NCBI GenBank assembly: GCA_009691915.1
Contig: SIAD01000009.1
Span: forward strand, 1-64,000
DNA: 64,000 nucleotides
From: Phycisphaerales bacterium
GTDB taxonomy: Bacteria; Planctomycetota; Phycisphaerae; Phycisphaerales; SM1A02
Direction: 5' to 3'
Shown: one piece after another, positions 1-9,625 of the stretch
Position numbering within the stretch: the first letter of the stretch is position 1
Layout: the number at the start of each line of letters is the position of its first letter
Position numbers and translations under genes: made by a program
The notes under the pieces: generated by a model
Databases searched by the model: none
The model's input: only the letters and a program-made list of their open reading frames with translations
What the model was told of the DNA's origin: nothing

Positions 1-176
1 CCGAGGCACAACAGCACAATGACGACAATCGTCAGCGCCCGGCATGTGCACGATGCTTTCTTCTCAAGATGGCAGATCCGGCTCGCCATCCAGGCGTGCG
101 CCTCGCTGTGGCCGCTGGTGCAGCCCGATGATGTCTTGCAGCACTCCGCCTTGGATTCGTCTTTGCAATCGCCCAT
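1..176 (-). CDS. Partial small Cys-rich membrane protein (hypothetical)
   Basis: This reading frame starts with ATG at 176 and runs off the left edge after about 58 codons. A Shine-Dalgarno-like AAAGGAA lies about seven bases upstream, and the start is 28 bases after the stop of the HtrA-like gene, so it may be the last gene of that series. The visible part is rich in cysteine (eight Cys, including paired CC and CxC patterns) and ends in a hydrophobic stretch (LTIVVIVLLCL) that looks like the start of a membrane helix. I do not recognise the family. The evidence is the start site, the spacing and the composition only. Confidence 0.45.
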   Translation of the reverse strand, partial: MGDCKDESKAECCKTSSGCTSGHSEAHAWMASRICHLEKKASCTCRALTIVVIVLLCL

Positions 177-204
177 GGTTGGTTCCTTTCGTGAGTCCCT
201 GATC

Positions 205-1680
205 CTACTGTCCTTCCCAGACTTTCTGGATGTCCTTCGAGCACTGCCGCCTGATTCCATTGGACTCCATCACGCGCTCGGACGCCGCCTCGATGTCCGC
301 CCGCCTGAGCACGATGCGCTCGCAGCGCTCCTCGTTGAACTCAAAGACCACATACTCGTCCTTCAGATTCCGCAGAAACGCCACAAACTCCGCGAAGTTA
401 TTGAACTGCTTTCCGTTGACGCTCTTCACGGTCTGGCCTGGGATCACCTCATAGCCTCGCGCCACAGGATTAGAAAGGAGCGGGCTGGCAACCGCGACGA
501 ACTCCTTGCCACCACTGGGGCGGTCATCGTTAAGGAACGCGGTCATCGGACTCTGTCGGACAACCATCCATCCCTGAACGGCATCTATGAGATCCATCGA
601 GAGAGGGCTGAAGGCCAGCGGCCCATAGAGGAGGTATGGGTATTCGCCATCGACTGGGTTGCCGATCACCCGACCGGCGCGCGTGTATGCGGGAAGTTCG
701 AGTGACATGGGTTTGCCTTGTCGCAGGATTTCGATCGGATAGTTCTTCTTCGTGTCAGAGATCACGAACCGCCCGACGGCACAGTCGAGTGAAACCTTGC
801 GATCCCCTTCGATGGTGATCTGCCCCTTGTTGTCGACCGCGGATCCGTTGAGGCGCGTAACGATGTCCCACGGCTGCAACGGTCCCCCTTTCTGATCGAT
901 GACGACAACACCGGACACATCGCTCCCCGCGCCCAGTTTCGCGCGCAGCGCGGGGTTCTCAAGCGTTTGCACGTAGATGTTCTTGACCGTATTGCCCTCA
1001 ACCGCGCCCACCGCGACCTGATCCAGAAACCGCTGAATCTCCTCGGTGGCGATGAGGTACGAGATATTGTCAGCATGCGCCTGGTCTAGTCCGCTGAAGG
1101 CGAGACCAACGATTTTCCCTTCGCCAAACGCCGGCCCTCCGCTGTTTCCGCTATTGACCGCGGCATCAACCTGGATGCGCATTCCGTTCTCGCCACGATT
1201 GCCGACCGGCGCCCATTCGGTACGCGAGATGACACCACTGGTCGTTGACATCGCGTCGCCACCCATCGGAAAGCCCATGACCGTCACCCGAGAACCATCC
1301 TTGGGCAGACCCTCGAGAAGCCCGACGGCCGGATGCTTCGCGATGAAGTCCGCGTCATCGGTCCCAAGAAGCGCGAGATCCCGCGTCGGGTCGATCCCCA
1401 GCAGCTGCGCCTGAATCGGAAGAGGTGTCTGCGGAGTCTCGATCATGATCTCGCTCGCCTCGGTCACGACATGCGCATTGGTGAGGATCCTTCCCGGCGC
1501 GATCACAACACCAGAGCCGCCGATGCCTTGGGGACTCTCGCGCTTCCAGGGGGTCGTCGGACTGCGCAATTCCTGCTTCACCGAAATGTTGACAACCGAC
1601 TTTCGCAGGTCCGCGTCGGGGGCCGTCCCCTGCGCGATGATGGCGGCGAGAAGCGGCAACGATAGGAGGATCCCAGGCAT
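205..1680 (-). CDS. HtrA-like trypsin-fold serine protease with PDZ-type region
   Basis: This is a 491-residue exported serine protease of the S1C/DegP type. A short hydrophobic N-terminus (about residues 1-17) looks like a signal peptide. The catalytic triad is visible: His70 in TNAHVV, Asp101 in TRDLALL and Ser180 in GNSGGPAF. The region after about 240 holds one or two PDZ-like modules, with GGPLQPWDIVTRLNG and a later GQTVKSVNGK typical of ligand-binding loops. DegP-family proteins act on damaged proteins in the cell envelope; that role is inferred here. The gene starts 36 bases after the molybdoenzyme gene on the same strand. It could be co-transcribed, though nothing ties it to purine metabolism. 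Confidence 0.85.
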   Translation of the reverse strand: MPGILLSLPLLAAIIAQGTAPDADLRKSVVNISVKQELRSPTTPWKRESPQGIGGSGVVIAPGRILTNAHVVTEASEIMIETPQTPLPIQAQLLGIDPTRDLALLGTDDADFIAKHPAVGLLEGLPKDGSRVTVMGFPMGGDAMSTTSGVISRTEWAPVGNRGENGMRIQVDAAVNSGNSGGPAFGEGKIVGLAFSGLDQAHADNISYLIATEEIQRFLDQVAVGAVEGNTVKNIYVQTLENPALRAKLGAGSDVSGVVVIDQKGGPLQPWDIVTRLNGSAVDNKGQITIEGDRKVSLDCAVGRFVISDTKKNYPIEILRQGKPMSLELPAYTRAGRVIGNPVDGEYPYLLYGPLAFSPLSMDLIDAVQGWMVVRQSPMTAFLNDDRPSGGKEFVAVASPLLSNPVARGYEVIPGQTVKSVNGKQFNNFAEFVAFLRNLKDEYVVFEFNEERCERIVLRRADIEAASERVMESNGIRRQCSKDIQKVWEGQ

Positions 1681-1716
1681 TCACTCCATTTGACCACGCC
1701 CTGACGCTCTGTGTAC

Positions 1717-4017
1717 TCAGGGCTTCTCGATGCGGACGACCACCGACTTTGATGCTGGAGTGAGGCTCCCCGCAGCGAACTCCGAAATCGGCACGAGCAC
1801 ATTGGTCTCAGGGAAGTACGCCGCACAGCAGCCACGCGGGATCTCGTAGGGAACGACGCGGAAGTTTCGCGCTCGGCGCAGCGGGCTTGCGCCCGCTTCC
1901 GTTGTGCGGCTCGCCTTACCCGAGGACACGATGTCGACGACATCGCGCGCCGCGAGCGAGCGTTCACGCAGGTCATCGACATTCATGAAGATGACGCGGC
2001 GCCCGCCACGGACCCCTCGGTACCGGTCGTCGAGCCCATAGATCGTCGTGTTGAATTGATCGTGAGAGCGGATGGTGGTAAGCAGGAGTTCCCCCGCGCC
2101 CACGAGTTCGTCAGGAATCGGATGGGTCATGAACTGCGCCCTGCCGCTGGAAGTCTCGAATTTCAGATGATCGCGAACGGGATGCGGCAGCGTGAACGCG
2201 GCATCTCGATGAATCCGCGCGTTGAATCCCTCAAACCCCGGGACGACTCGGGCGATTCTGTCGCGAATAAGGTCGTAGTTGCTGGCGAAGTGACCCCAGT
2301 CGATGCCAAGCACCGCCTTCGCTAGACCCCCGACGATGGCTACCTCGCTACGCAGGTCGGCGGAGCCTGGCTCCAGCCGCCCCCGCGAAGCGTGTACGAC
2401 CCCCATGGAGTTTTCTACGGTGACGATCTGCTCAATTCCGTGCTGGCTGTCGCGTTCCGTGCGTCCGAGGCAGGGAAGAATGAGTGCCTCCTCCCCCGTG
2501 ACGAGATGCGACCGGTTGAGTTTGGTCGAGATGTGCGCCGTCAAGGTGCATCGATCAAGCGCAGTGGCCGTGTAGTTCGTGTCGGGTGTCGCGGAGAGAA
2601 AGTTTCCGCCCATCGCGAGGAAGACGCGCGCGTGTCCCGAGTACATCGCCTCGATCGCCTCGATAGTGCTCAGCCCGTGATCGCGTGGCGGAGAGAAGGT
2701 GAACTCAGCCGCAAGGGCATCGAGGAATTCGCGCGACGGCCGCTCCCAGATTCCCATCGTGCGATCCCCCTGCACATTGCTGTGGCCACGCACCGGGCAC
2801 GCGCCCGCTCCCCTGCGACCGAAATGGCCCCCCAGCAGCAGGAGATTCGTAATCTGCTGGATGTTCGCGACGGCGTTGCGATGCTGCGTCACCCCCATCG
2901 CCCAACAGCAGATCATCGCCTTCGACTGAGCGATCTCCGCGGCCGCAGTTCGAATCGTCGCCTCATCGATCCCCGACGAAGCCTCGATGCGATCCCATCG
3001 CTCCCCGGCGAGGTCGGCGCAGTGCGCCTCGAATCCATCGGTGCGCTCGGCAATGAATCGACGGTCAATGCACTCCCCGTGGCTCTCGATAATCACCTTC
3101 TGGATCCCTTTGAGAAGCGCGACATCCCCGTTGATGCGCACTCCAAGGTGCCGCGACGCAATCTTCGTTCCGCGCCCGAAGAGGCCGACAATGTCCTGCG
3201 GGTGTTTGAACCGCCGAAGCCCCGCCTCGTGAAGCGGGTTGATGCTGATGATGCGGCACCCACGACGCGCCGCGGCTTGCAGCGCGCTGAGCATTCGCGG
3301 ATGATTGGTCCCGGGATTCTGGCCGATCACCAGGATGCAGTCGGCGTGATCGAAGTCCTCGAGAAGCACGGTTCCCTTGCCGCTCCCGATCGACTCCTTC
3401 ATCGCGACACCGCTCGACTCGTGACACATGTTGGAACAGTCGGGCAGGTTGTTGGTCCCGAACATGCGCACGAACAGCTGGTAGAGGAACGCCGCCTCGT
3501 TGCTCGTCCGCCCGGAGGTGTAGAAGATCGCCTCGTTCGGCGACGAGAGACCCCGAAGGTGGCGCGCGACCAGTTGGAAGGCGCCATCCCAGGAAATGGG
3601 TGTGTAGTGCGTCGCGTCTTTCGCGCGATGCATCGGCGTTGTCAGGCGGCCCTGCTGCGAGAGCCAGTAGTCGCTTTCGCGTGAGAGCTCACCAATCGAT
3701 CGCGCAGCGAAGAACTCGGGGCCGATGCGCCGTGAAGTCGCCTCTTCTGCGATCGCCTTGGCACCGTTCTCGCAGAACTCGACCATCGAACGACGCGTCG
3801 GTTCGGGCCACGCGCACCCCGGGCAATCGAATCCGTCGGCCTTGTTGACATCAAGGAGGGTCGATGCCGAGCGGGCGATCCCCATCTGACCAACTGCAAT
3901 CGTCAGCGCGACCTTGACCGCGTCGAGCCCACCGGCCGACTCTGCTGGCGGCGAGATCGTGAGCGCGTCGTCGGGGTGTTCCGGCGGGAGTCGCTGGGGC
4001 GTCCCGCCATCGTTCAT
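1717..4017 (-). CDS. FdhF/YdeP-family molybdopterin oxidoreductase alpha subunit
   Basis: The product is 766 residues. The ATG at 4017 is chosen because it overlaps the fdhD stop in an ATGA junction. It belongs to the bis-MGD molybdenum enzymes of the formate dehydrogenase H alpha / YdeP type. An N-terminal CPGC motif (residues 65-68) begins a short CPGCAWPEP segment typical of YdeP. NLPDCSNMCHESSG includes Cys198, the likely metal ligand in place of selenocysteine. GQNPGTNHPR and the C-terminal molydopterin dinucleotide domain fit the family. YdeP-like enzymes have no firmly known substrate, so calling it a formate dehydrogenase would be too specific. Placement after fdhD suggests that FdhD sulfurates its cofactor. 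Why it sits in a purine operon is unknown. Confidence 0.85.
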   Translation of the reverse strand: MNDGGTPQRLPPEHPDDALTISPPAESAGGLDAVKVALTIAVGQMGIARSASTLLDVNKADGFDCPGCAWPEPTRRSMVEFCENGAKAIAEEATSRRIGPEFFAARSIGELSRESDYWLSQQGRLTTPMHRAKDATHYTPISWDGAFQLVARHLRGLSSPNEAIFYTSGRTSNEAAFLYQLFVRMFGTNNLPDCSNMCHESSGVAMKESIGSGKGTVLLEDFDHADCILVIGQNPGTNHPRMLSALQAAARRGCRIISINPLHEAGLRRFKHPQDIVGLFGRGTKIASRHLGVRINGDVALLKGIQKVIIESHGECIDRRFIAERTDGFEAHCADLAGERWDRIEASSGIDEATIRTAAAEIAQSKAMICCWAMGVTQHRNAVANIQQITNLLLLGGHFGRRGAGACPVRGHSNVQGDRTMGIWERPSREFLDALAAEFTFSPPRDHGLSTIEAIEAMYSGHARVFLAMGGNFLSATPDTNYTATALDRCTLTAHISTKLNRSHLVTGEEALILPCLGRTERDSQHGIEQIVTVENSMGVVHASRGRLEPGSADLRSEVAIVGGLAKAVLGIDWGHFASNYDLIRDRIARVVPGFEGFNARIHRDAAFTLPHPVRDHLKFETSSGRAQFMTHPIPDELVGAGELLLTTIRSHDQFNTTIYGLDDRYRGVRGGRRVIFMNVDDLRERSLAARDVVDIVSSGKASRTTEAGASPLRRARNFRVVPYEIPRGCCAAYFPETNVLVPISEFAAGSLTPASKSVVVRIEKP

Positions 4018-4901
4018 AGGATCACTCGCTGAGGTGTCGAGTAGACATTGCACCTACCGTCACGCACAAAGCCAACCAGGGTCATGTCGAACCTCTGAGC
4101 GAGATCGATCGCGAGACTGGACGGCGCGCCGACGGACGCCACCAGTGGAATCCGCGCCGCCAGCGCCTTCTGGACAAGCTCAAAGCTTGCGCGACCGCTG
4201 AGGATGAGCGCCATCGCCGAGAGGTCGGTCTCGCCGGCTATGAACCTGGCGCCCAGCACCTTGTCCACTGCGTTGTGGCGGCCGACATCTTCTCGCACGG
4301 CGACGATCTCGCCGACCGCATTCGCAAGTGCAGCAGCATGCAGCCCACCGGTCCTGTCGAATGTCCGCTGCATCGCACGCACGCGCTCGGGGAGCGCAAC
4401 GAGGGTGGATGCGGCCATCACGAAGCCGTCGGGGTTGGGCCTCTCCCGCCCATCCACATCCAGCGCCTCTATCGAGGCGCGTCCGCAGATCCCGCAGCTG
4501 GACGACGCGTACACATGCCGTTCAAAGCGCGGCCAATCATGAGCCAGACTTCGTGCGAGTGTCACGCGGACGGCGTTCTGCCCTCGGTGTCGCCCACCGA
4601 TGGCTCCGCAACTGACGATCGCGACGACATCCGAGCGCTCGCGCACGATCCCCTCTCCGAAGAGGAATCCTGCCGCGAGTTCTTCGTCATGGCCCGGGGT
4701 GCGCATGGTGATCGACAGCGTGCGGCGAGTTCGCACATCACCATCGAACCACTCCATGATGATCTCCAGAGGCTCTTCGATCACGACTTCGTCGCGCATC
4801 GCCCCAACGCACTCCGCCCCGACGCGCATAGCGCCAACTTCGACACTCTGGGGCACCTCGCGCTGGGAACCAACCAAGCCTGACGCGTCCGTTGCGCTCA
4901 T
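4014..4901 (-). CDS. fdhD: FdhD sulfurtransferase for molybdenum cofactor
   Basis: The product is 295 residues. The ATG at 4901 overlaps the xdhC stop (ATGA) and has a strong GGAGG just upstream. FdhD carries sulfur from a cysteine desulfurase to the Mo-bisMGD cofactor of formate dehydrogenase-like enzymes. The CGICG motif (Cys136 and Cys139) holds the conserved sulfur-carrier cysteines. GRASFELVQKAL and ASVGAPSSLA are family signatures of the C-terminal domain. It also overlaps the following fdhF-like gene by four bases, so the two are translationally coupled. Its position between an xdhC and an fdhF-type gene suggests a shared Moco maturation module. Confidence 0.93.
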   Translation of the reverse strand: MSATDASGLVGSQREVPQSVEVGAMRVGAECVGAMRDEVVIEEPLEIIMEWFDGDVRTRRTLSITMRTPGHDEELAAGFLFGEGIVRERSDVVAIVSCGAIGGRHRGQNAVRVTLARSLAHDWPRFERHVYASSSCGICGRASIEALDVDGRERPNPDGFVMAASTLVALPERVRAMQRTFDRTGGLHAAALANAVGEIVAVREDVGRHNAVDKVLGARFIAGETDLSAMALILSGRASFELVQKALAARIPLVASVGAPSSLAIDLAQRFDMTLVGFVRDGRCNVYSTPQRVIL

Positions 4902-5740
4902 GATGCCTCCACGCCGGCCTCGTGCTCGGCCAGGAGGTGATGCCATCTCGTACTTCCTCCTAGTTCGTCCCGTACCTGCAGGAGTTGCGCCGCGATGCTG
5001 ACGGCAATCTCGGCGGGATCATTTCGTCCGATGGGCAAACCGAGTGGGCACCGAATCGCGGCGACCGCCTCGCGGGAAAATCCCTCTTGCAGCAGTGCCG
5101 CGCGCAGCGCCCTCGACTTCGGCTCGCTTCCGATGACCCCGATGAACGCCGCCTCTCCCCACGCCAATAGTTCGCGCACGACTGGCAGGTCGGTCGCGTG
5201 TCCCTGGGTGATCGAGAGGCAGAACGATCCGGACGCGAGCCTCCGCACGGCCGCAGCAGGGTCAGCGACGACCTCAGCGTGCACATTCTTCTTCGCGGGG
5301 AGACGCGAGATCCACTCTGGGCGCGGATCAATGCAGGTCACATCGCAGTCGAAGGATGCGACCAGTGGGAGCAGTGTCTGCACGACATGCCCCGCGCCGA
5401 AGACGGCGACCTTCCATCGCGCCGCCTCGGCGACTTCGTAGTACAGCGTCGCTGCCCCGCCACACACCATGCCTAGATCGCGCAGTAGTTCGTATCGGAC
5501 GGACTCGGGCCGGGGATCCGCGCGCGCGAGCATCTCTCTGGCGTGGTCGATGGCCCTTGCCTCCAACCTGCCTCCGCCGACCGTTCCCCAGACGAGTCCC
5601 TCAATGCTCACGATCGCCTTGGCCCCGACATCCTGCGGCACATGCCCCTGCGCCTCGACGAGTGAGACCGACACGAACGCGACCCCGGCACTCCTGAGTT
5701 CCCGTGCCCTCGCGAGATAATCCCCAAGCACGCGGCTCAT
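4898..5740 (-). CDS. xdhC: XdhC-type molybdenum cofactor maturation protein
   Basis: The product is 280 residues. XdhC binds molybdenum cofactor, promotes its sulfuration and inserts it into xanthine dehydrogenase. The N-terminal XdhC/CoxI domain has SIEGLVWGTVGGGRLE and MVCGG (residues 91-95), the latter typical of cofactor-binding XdhC. The C-terminal half is a Rossmann domain with VFGAGHV (residues 113-119) and an acidic strand end at CIDPR. It starts nine bases after the xdhB stop and overlaps fdhD by four bases, so it is clearly part of the same transcription unit. Confidence 0.92.
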   Translation of the reverse strand: MSRVLGDYLARARELRSAGVAFVSVSLVEAQGHVPQDVGAKAIVSIEGLVWGTVGGGRLEARAIDHAREMLARADPRPESVRYELLRDLGMVCGGAATLYYEVAEAARWKVAVFGAGHVVQTLLPLVASFDCDVTCIDPRPEWISRLPAKKNVHAEVVADPAAAVRRLASGSFCLSITQGHATDLPVVRELLAWGEAAFIGVIGSEPKSRALRAALLQEGFSREAVAAIRCPLGLPIGRNDPAEIAVSIAAQLLQVRDELGGSTRWHHLLAEHEAGVEAS

Positions 5741-5749
5741 GCGGACACT

Positions 5750-8131
5750 CTATCTGCGCGCGGCCACCGACTCGAACAGCTCAGGGGAGAGCGCGCGAAG
5801 GACCCGCTCGCCCGTGGCCGGAATTGCCAGCGAGACCACCTCGCCCGCCGGCGCTGCGCCAGGCCGTGTGCGGGCGGCCTGAATCGCATCGCGGATTGCC
5901 GTCCACACGGATATGGCGAGAAGAAGCGGCGGTTCGCCTGTCGCCTTGCTTGCGCGGATGTTCTGCGTGTTGCCATCATTCACGATCACATCCGCGTTGA
6001 ACACGCGCGGCGTGTCTTGGATGCTCGGAATCTTGTAGGTGCTGGGCGAGTGCGAGACCAGTTTCCTGTTGTCGTCATAGACAAGGTGTTCGGTCGTCAT
6101 CCATCCCATGCCCTGCACGAATCCGCCGTAGATCTGACCAAGATCAAGCGACTTGTTGATGGGCCTACCGATGTCCATCAGAATGTCCACGCGACACACC
6201 TTGACGGCGCCCGACATGGGGTCGATCTCGACCTCACTGCATGCGACCCCCTGCGTGAAGTACCGGAACGCTCTGCCTGATCCCTCCACCTTGTTGTAGG
6301 AGAGGTCCGGTGTGCGGAACCGCCCATGCTCACAGATCGAGATGCGACTGCGAACGCACTCGAAGGCCAACTGGGCGAAGGGAATGCCCAGAGCCGTGAG
6401 GTCGACCGGTCCATCCATTCCCTCGCCCACCTCGATCTCGGGAACTGTGCCGAGTCCGGCAGTCTTGCTGGGCCACCGCTCGGGTGGCGTCTTGCTCAGC
6501 ACCGCTGCGAGTGCCGCCATGCGGGCCTTGATCCGGCGACACGCGTCCACTGCCGCGGCGCCGTTCATATCCGTCCCCACGGATGCCGCGGTCGGCGATG
6601 TGTTCGCGTTCTTCTCTGTGGAAGTTGGCGCAAGTCTGACGGACGACACGGGGATTCCGAACTCCTCCGCAACCAACGCGGCGATTCGCGCGTTGACGCC
6701 CTGCCCCATCTCGACAGCGCCCGTCGACACCTGCACCGTCCCGTCGGTATGCACATTCACGAGCGCGCTCGCTTGATTCATGGCCCGTGTAGTGAACGAA
6801 ATGCCGAACTTTACCGCGGTCAACGAGAGGCCGCGCGGGCTACCGTCGCCAGTGGCGTTCCACTGGCGAATCGCTTCGCGCCGCGCCCGGTAGTCGCAAG
6901 ACGCCTCAAGTTTCTCGAAGAGTTCTGGAAGACAGTTGTTGTCGACACGCTGCCCGTAATGTGTGACCTCGTGACCTGGTCGATAGCAGTTGGCCTTGCG
7001 CACATCGAGCGCATCGCGGCCAGTCGCATCGGCGACCGCCTCGATGACCGACTCGATCATCGCCACGCCTTTGGGACCGCCGAATCCGCGGAACGCTGTG
7101 TGGGGATGGACATTCGTCCGGCACACCCGTCCGCGAACGCGCATGTTCGGGATGGAGTAGGCGTTGTCGCAATGGGCGAGTGCGCGCTCCATGATCGCCG
7201 TCGAGAGATCGGCGTAGGCACCGCCGTCCGAGCGCAGCGTGGCATCGAGTGCGAGAATCATCCCGGCGTCGTCGAATCCACATCGCCACGCGATCACGAA
7301 GGGGTTCCGCTTCCCGGTGATAATCATGTCTTCATCCTTGGTGAGTACCAGCCGCGCGGCGCGGCCAGTCTTCTGCGCAACGAGCGCGGCCCACGCCGCG
7401 ATCGGCGTCGCCTGCGACTCCTTGCCGCCGAACGCGCCCCCAAGCCGTCGCGCGATGCAGACCACCTCATGGGAATGGAGGCCGCAGGCGCGCGCGACGA
7501 CATGCTGCGCCTCGGTCGGGTGCTGCGTCGATGAGTGCACTTCCAACTGAGCGCCATCACGCGGGTACACCACCGCCGCCTGACTCTCCAGATAGAAGTG
7601 GTCCGCGCCATCGATGATGAGTGTGCCCTCTAGCGTGCGTGGAGCACTCCCGAGCGCCGCCTCTACATCACCGGTGGCAATCGTGCGCTCTACACCGATG
7701 AACCGTTCGGCCGCAATCGCTTCTTCGATCGACATGATGGCGTCGAGCCTCTCGTACTCGACGACAACGGCCGCAATTCCTCGGCGGAGTGCATCCTGAG
7801 TCTGCGCGCCGACCACTGCTACCGCCTCACCCACGAAGTTGACTTCGGTCTCGGCCAAAAGCGGTTGATCCTCAAAGATCGGTCCCCAGAGGTTGTGTCG
7901 AACATCGCGCGCGGTGATCACGCACGCAACACCGTCGATGGCGAGCGCCGCGCTCGTGTCGAGGCGAACAATCCGCGCGTGCGCCCACGGGCTGAAGACG
8001 ATGCCGCAGTGGAGTTCTCCCTTGACCATTGGGCGGTCATCGACAAACTCCGATTGGCCGGTGACATGGGTCAACGCCGAATCGTGCAGTTCGTCAACAC
8101 TGGCGGAGTCGGCTGGCCTCGGGTCACCCAT
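5750..8131 (-). CDS. xdhB: Xanthine dehydrogenase molybdopterin-binding subunit XdhB
   Basis: The product is 793 residues from the ATG at 8131, which overlaps the xdhA stop by eight bases (ATGGGTGA). An earlier in-frame start at 8206 would lengthen the overlap to 83 bases and adds residues unlike the family. This subunit carries the Mo site where xanthine is hydroxylated to urate. Family features include VTGQSEFVDD near the N-terminus, GGAFGGKES in the first Mo-binding region, FRGFGGPKG (Moco-contacting Arg), and a C-terminal KATGEPPLLL that contains the likely catalytic Glu. The length matches other two-subunit XdhAB enzymes. Confidence 0.95.
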   Translation of the reverse strand: MGDPRPADSASVDELHDSALTHVTGQSEFVDDRPMVKGELHCGIVFSPWAHARIVRLDTSAALAIDGVACVITARDVRHNLWGPIFEDQPLLAETEVNFVGEAVAVVGAQTQDALRRGIAAVVVEYERLDAIMSIEEAIAAERFIGVERTIATGDVEAALGSAPRTLEGTLIIDGADHFYLESQAAVVYPRDGAQLEVHSSTQHPTEAQHVVARACGLHSHEVVCIARRLGGAFGGKESQATPIAAWAALVAQKTGRAARLVLTKDEDMIITGKRNPFVIAWRCGFDDAGMILALDATLRSDGGAYADLSTAIMERALAHCDNAYSIPNMRVRGRVCRTNVHPHTAFRGFGGPKGVAMIESVIEAVADATGRDALDVRKANCYRPGHEVTHYGQRVDNNCLPELFEKLEASCDYRARREAIRQWNATGDGSPRGLSLTAVKFGISFTTRAMNQASALVNVHTDGTVQVSTGAVEMGQGVNARIAALVAEEFGIPVSSVRLAPTSTEKNANTSPTAASVGTDMNGAAAVDACRRIKARMAALAAVLSKTPPERWPSKTAGLGTVPEIEVGEGMDGPVDLTALGIPFAQLAFECVRSRISICEHGRFRTPDLSYNKVEGSGRAFRYFTQGVACSEVEIDPMSGAVKVCRVDILMDIGRPINKSLDLGQIYGGFVQGMGWMTTEHLVYDDNRKLVSHSPSTYKIPSIQDTPRVFNADVIVNDGNTQNIRASKATGEPPLLLAISVWTAIRDAIQAARTRPGAAPAGEVVSLAIPATGERVLRALSPELFESVAARR

Positions 8132-9593
8132 CGGCAAGCTCCCGGGCGAAACGGCGGAACATGTTTGCGGCGACCACTCGTCGGTAGTCCGCACTCCCGC
8201 GGACATCGGAAATCGGCGCGATCGACCCCGCGATCTGCGCGGCGATCGACTCGACCTTGTGTGGCGTGAGTTCGCCGACGAGCATCTCTTCGATCGCCCC
8301 CAACCTCAGGGGCGTGGCCGCAATGCCCCCGTAGGCAACTCGCGCCGACGCGATCATCGGGAAGGCGCAAGCGTCGGCGACACTGCGGCGGCGTGAGAGC
8401 GGACGATCGCTTCGTGTCACCGCGAACGCTGCATTCACTGCGCTGATATCGAGGTCTCGGCGTTGTGAGACCTTGAAAAGGCGCAGCGTCTCCCCGGCTA
8501 CCGTCTGGTCAAAGGAGATGTGGGTGATGATCTCCCCGTGCGAGACCGCAAGTGTCCTGTAGCCGGCGAACAACTCCGTCAGTGGAATCACGCGTCGCGC
8601 GATCGGTCCGCGACCGAGGGCGCGACTCGCCACATGAATCGCGCCGCCCGCCACCAGCAGAAACGGGAGCGTGTCTCCGATCGGCGACGCGTTGGCGACA
8701 TTGCCTGCGAGCGTCGCGACATTCTTGATCTGCGGCGACGCGAAGAGATCAAGGAAGCGTGCGAACTCGGGAGCAGCCTTCCCGCAGGCACGACGAAGTT
8801 GTGCGAGGGTGGCGCATGCGCCGACCTCGATGTGTCGCCGAGCCGAGCGGATGAAGTTGAGTTCGCGCACAAGGTGGAGGCTGAGCAGTATCTGTGGCCA
8901 CGGAGCACCCTTGTTGATCTGAACTCCGAGATCTGTGGCCCCTGCAATCACGCGGCAGGGTGCCGGACTGCCGGCGAGAGCGAGCGCGGATCGGAGGGTT
9001 GTCGGCGCGTACACCGAGGTGCTTCCCGCCGCGATCTGAAACGGTTCTTCGGCCGCCTTGGCAACCGCGACCACGGCGGCCGGCTCGAGAAACCGCCCAC
9101 TCACCGAGTGTGCCGTCGACGCGCGCGCCGCGCATCCGGCATCGATGATCTGCGAATAGCCGGTGCATCGGCAGAGGTTCCCCGTGAGGTAGTTGGCGAC
9201 AGTCTTTGCAGGCGCCGACTCGTGCCGCTCGAGCATTGCGCTGAGTGCCATCACGAAGCCCGGCGTGCAGTAGCCGCACTGGGAGCCGTGGCACTCAGCC
9301 ATGGCACGCTGCGCGGGTGCGAGTTCCCCATTGCGGGCCATCGCCTCGACCGAGACGATGTGTGAGCAGTCCATTTGCGCGACGGTCGTGATGCAGGCGT
9401 TGACGGCTTCGAACTCACTGCCCCCGAAACTCCGCAGCACCGTGCACGCGCCGCAATCCCCCTCGGCGCAGACAATCTTCGTGCCCGGCAGTCCCTCCTC
9501 GCGCCTCAGCCAGTCGGCGAGCATCAATAGCGCGTCCCGACCACGGACCTCCCGGCGAACGCCGTTGAGGTAGATCAATGAGTAGTCACGCAT
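8124..9593 (-). CDS. xdhA: Xanthine dehydrogenase FeS/FAD subunit XdhA
   Basis: The product is 489 residues. The N-terminal plant-ferredoxin-like [2Fe-2S] site has Cys42, Cys47 and Cys50 (CAEGDCGAC). The second [2Fe-2S] domain has Cys106 and Cys109 (CGYCTPG) and Cys141 and Cys143 (CRCTG). The FAD-binding domain follows from about residue 180, with ATLAGNVANASPIGD as its flavin signature. It passes electrons from the Mo site in XdhB to NAD+. The gene starts 32 bases after the stop of the giant fusion gene, which places xanthine oxidation and the later purine steps in one operon. Confidence 0.95.
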   Translation of the reverse strand: MRDYSLIYLNGVRREVRGRDALLMLADWLRREEGLPGTKIVCAEGDCGACTVLRSFGGSEFEAVNACITTVAQMDCSHIVSVEAMARNGELAPAQRAMAECHGSQCGYCTPGFVMALSAMLERHESAPAKTVANYLTGNLCRCTGYSQIIDAGCAARASTAHSVSGRFLEPAAVVAVAKAAEEPFQIAAGSTSVYAPTTLRSALALAGSPAPCRVIAGATDLGVQINKGAPWPQILLSLHLVRELNFIRSARRHIEVGACATLAQLRRACGKAAPEFARFLDLFASPQIKNVATLAGNVANASPIGDTLPFLLVAGGAIHVASRALGRGPIARRVIPLTELFAGYRTLAVSHGEIITHISFDQTVAGETLRLFKVSQRRDLDISAVNAAFAVTRSDRPLSRRRSVADACAFPMIASARVAYGGIAATPLRLGAIEEMLVGELTPHKVESIAAQIAGSIAPISDVRGSADYRRVVAANMFRRFARELADG

Positions 9594-9625
9594 GGGCGTG
9601 CGCTCTCTGTGCCACGGTCCCGATG

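Noticed and set aside
2392-3684. A 430-codon plus-strand frame opposite the FdhF/YdeP-like gene
   Set aside because: It is antisense to a well-supported gene, has an Arg- and Ala-heavy composition typical of mirror frames in GC-rich DNA, and matches no known family.
6326-7534. A 402-codon plus-strand frame opposite xdhB
   Set aside because: It is a mirror frame of a strongly conserved gene and shows no domain or start signal of its own.
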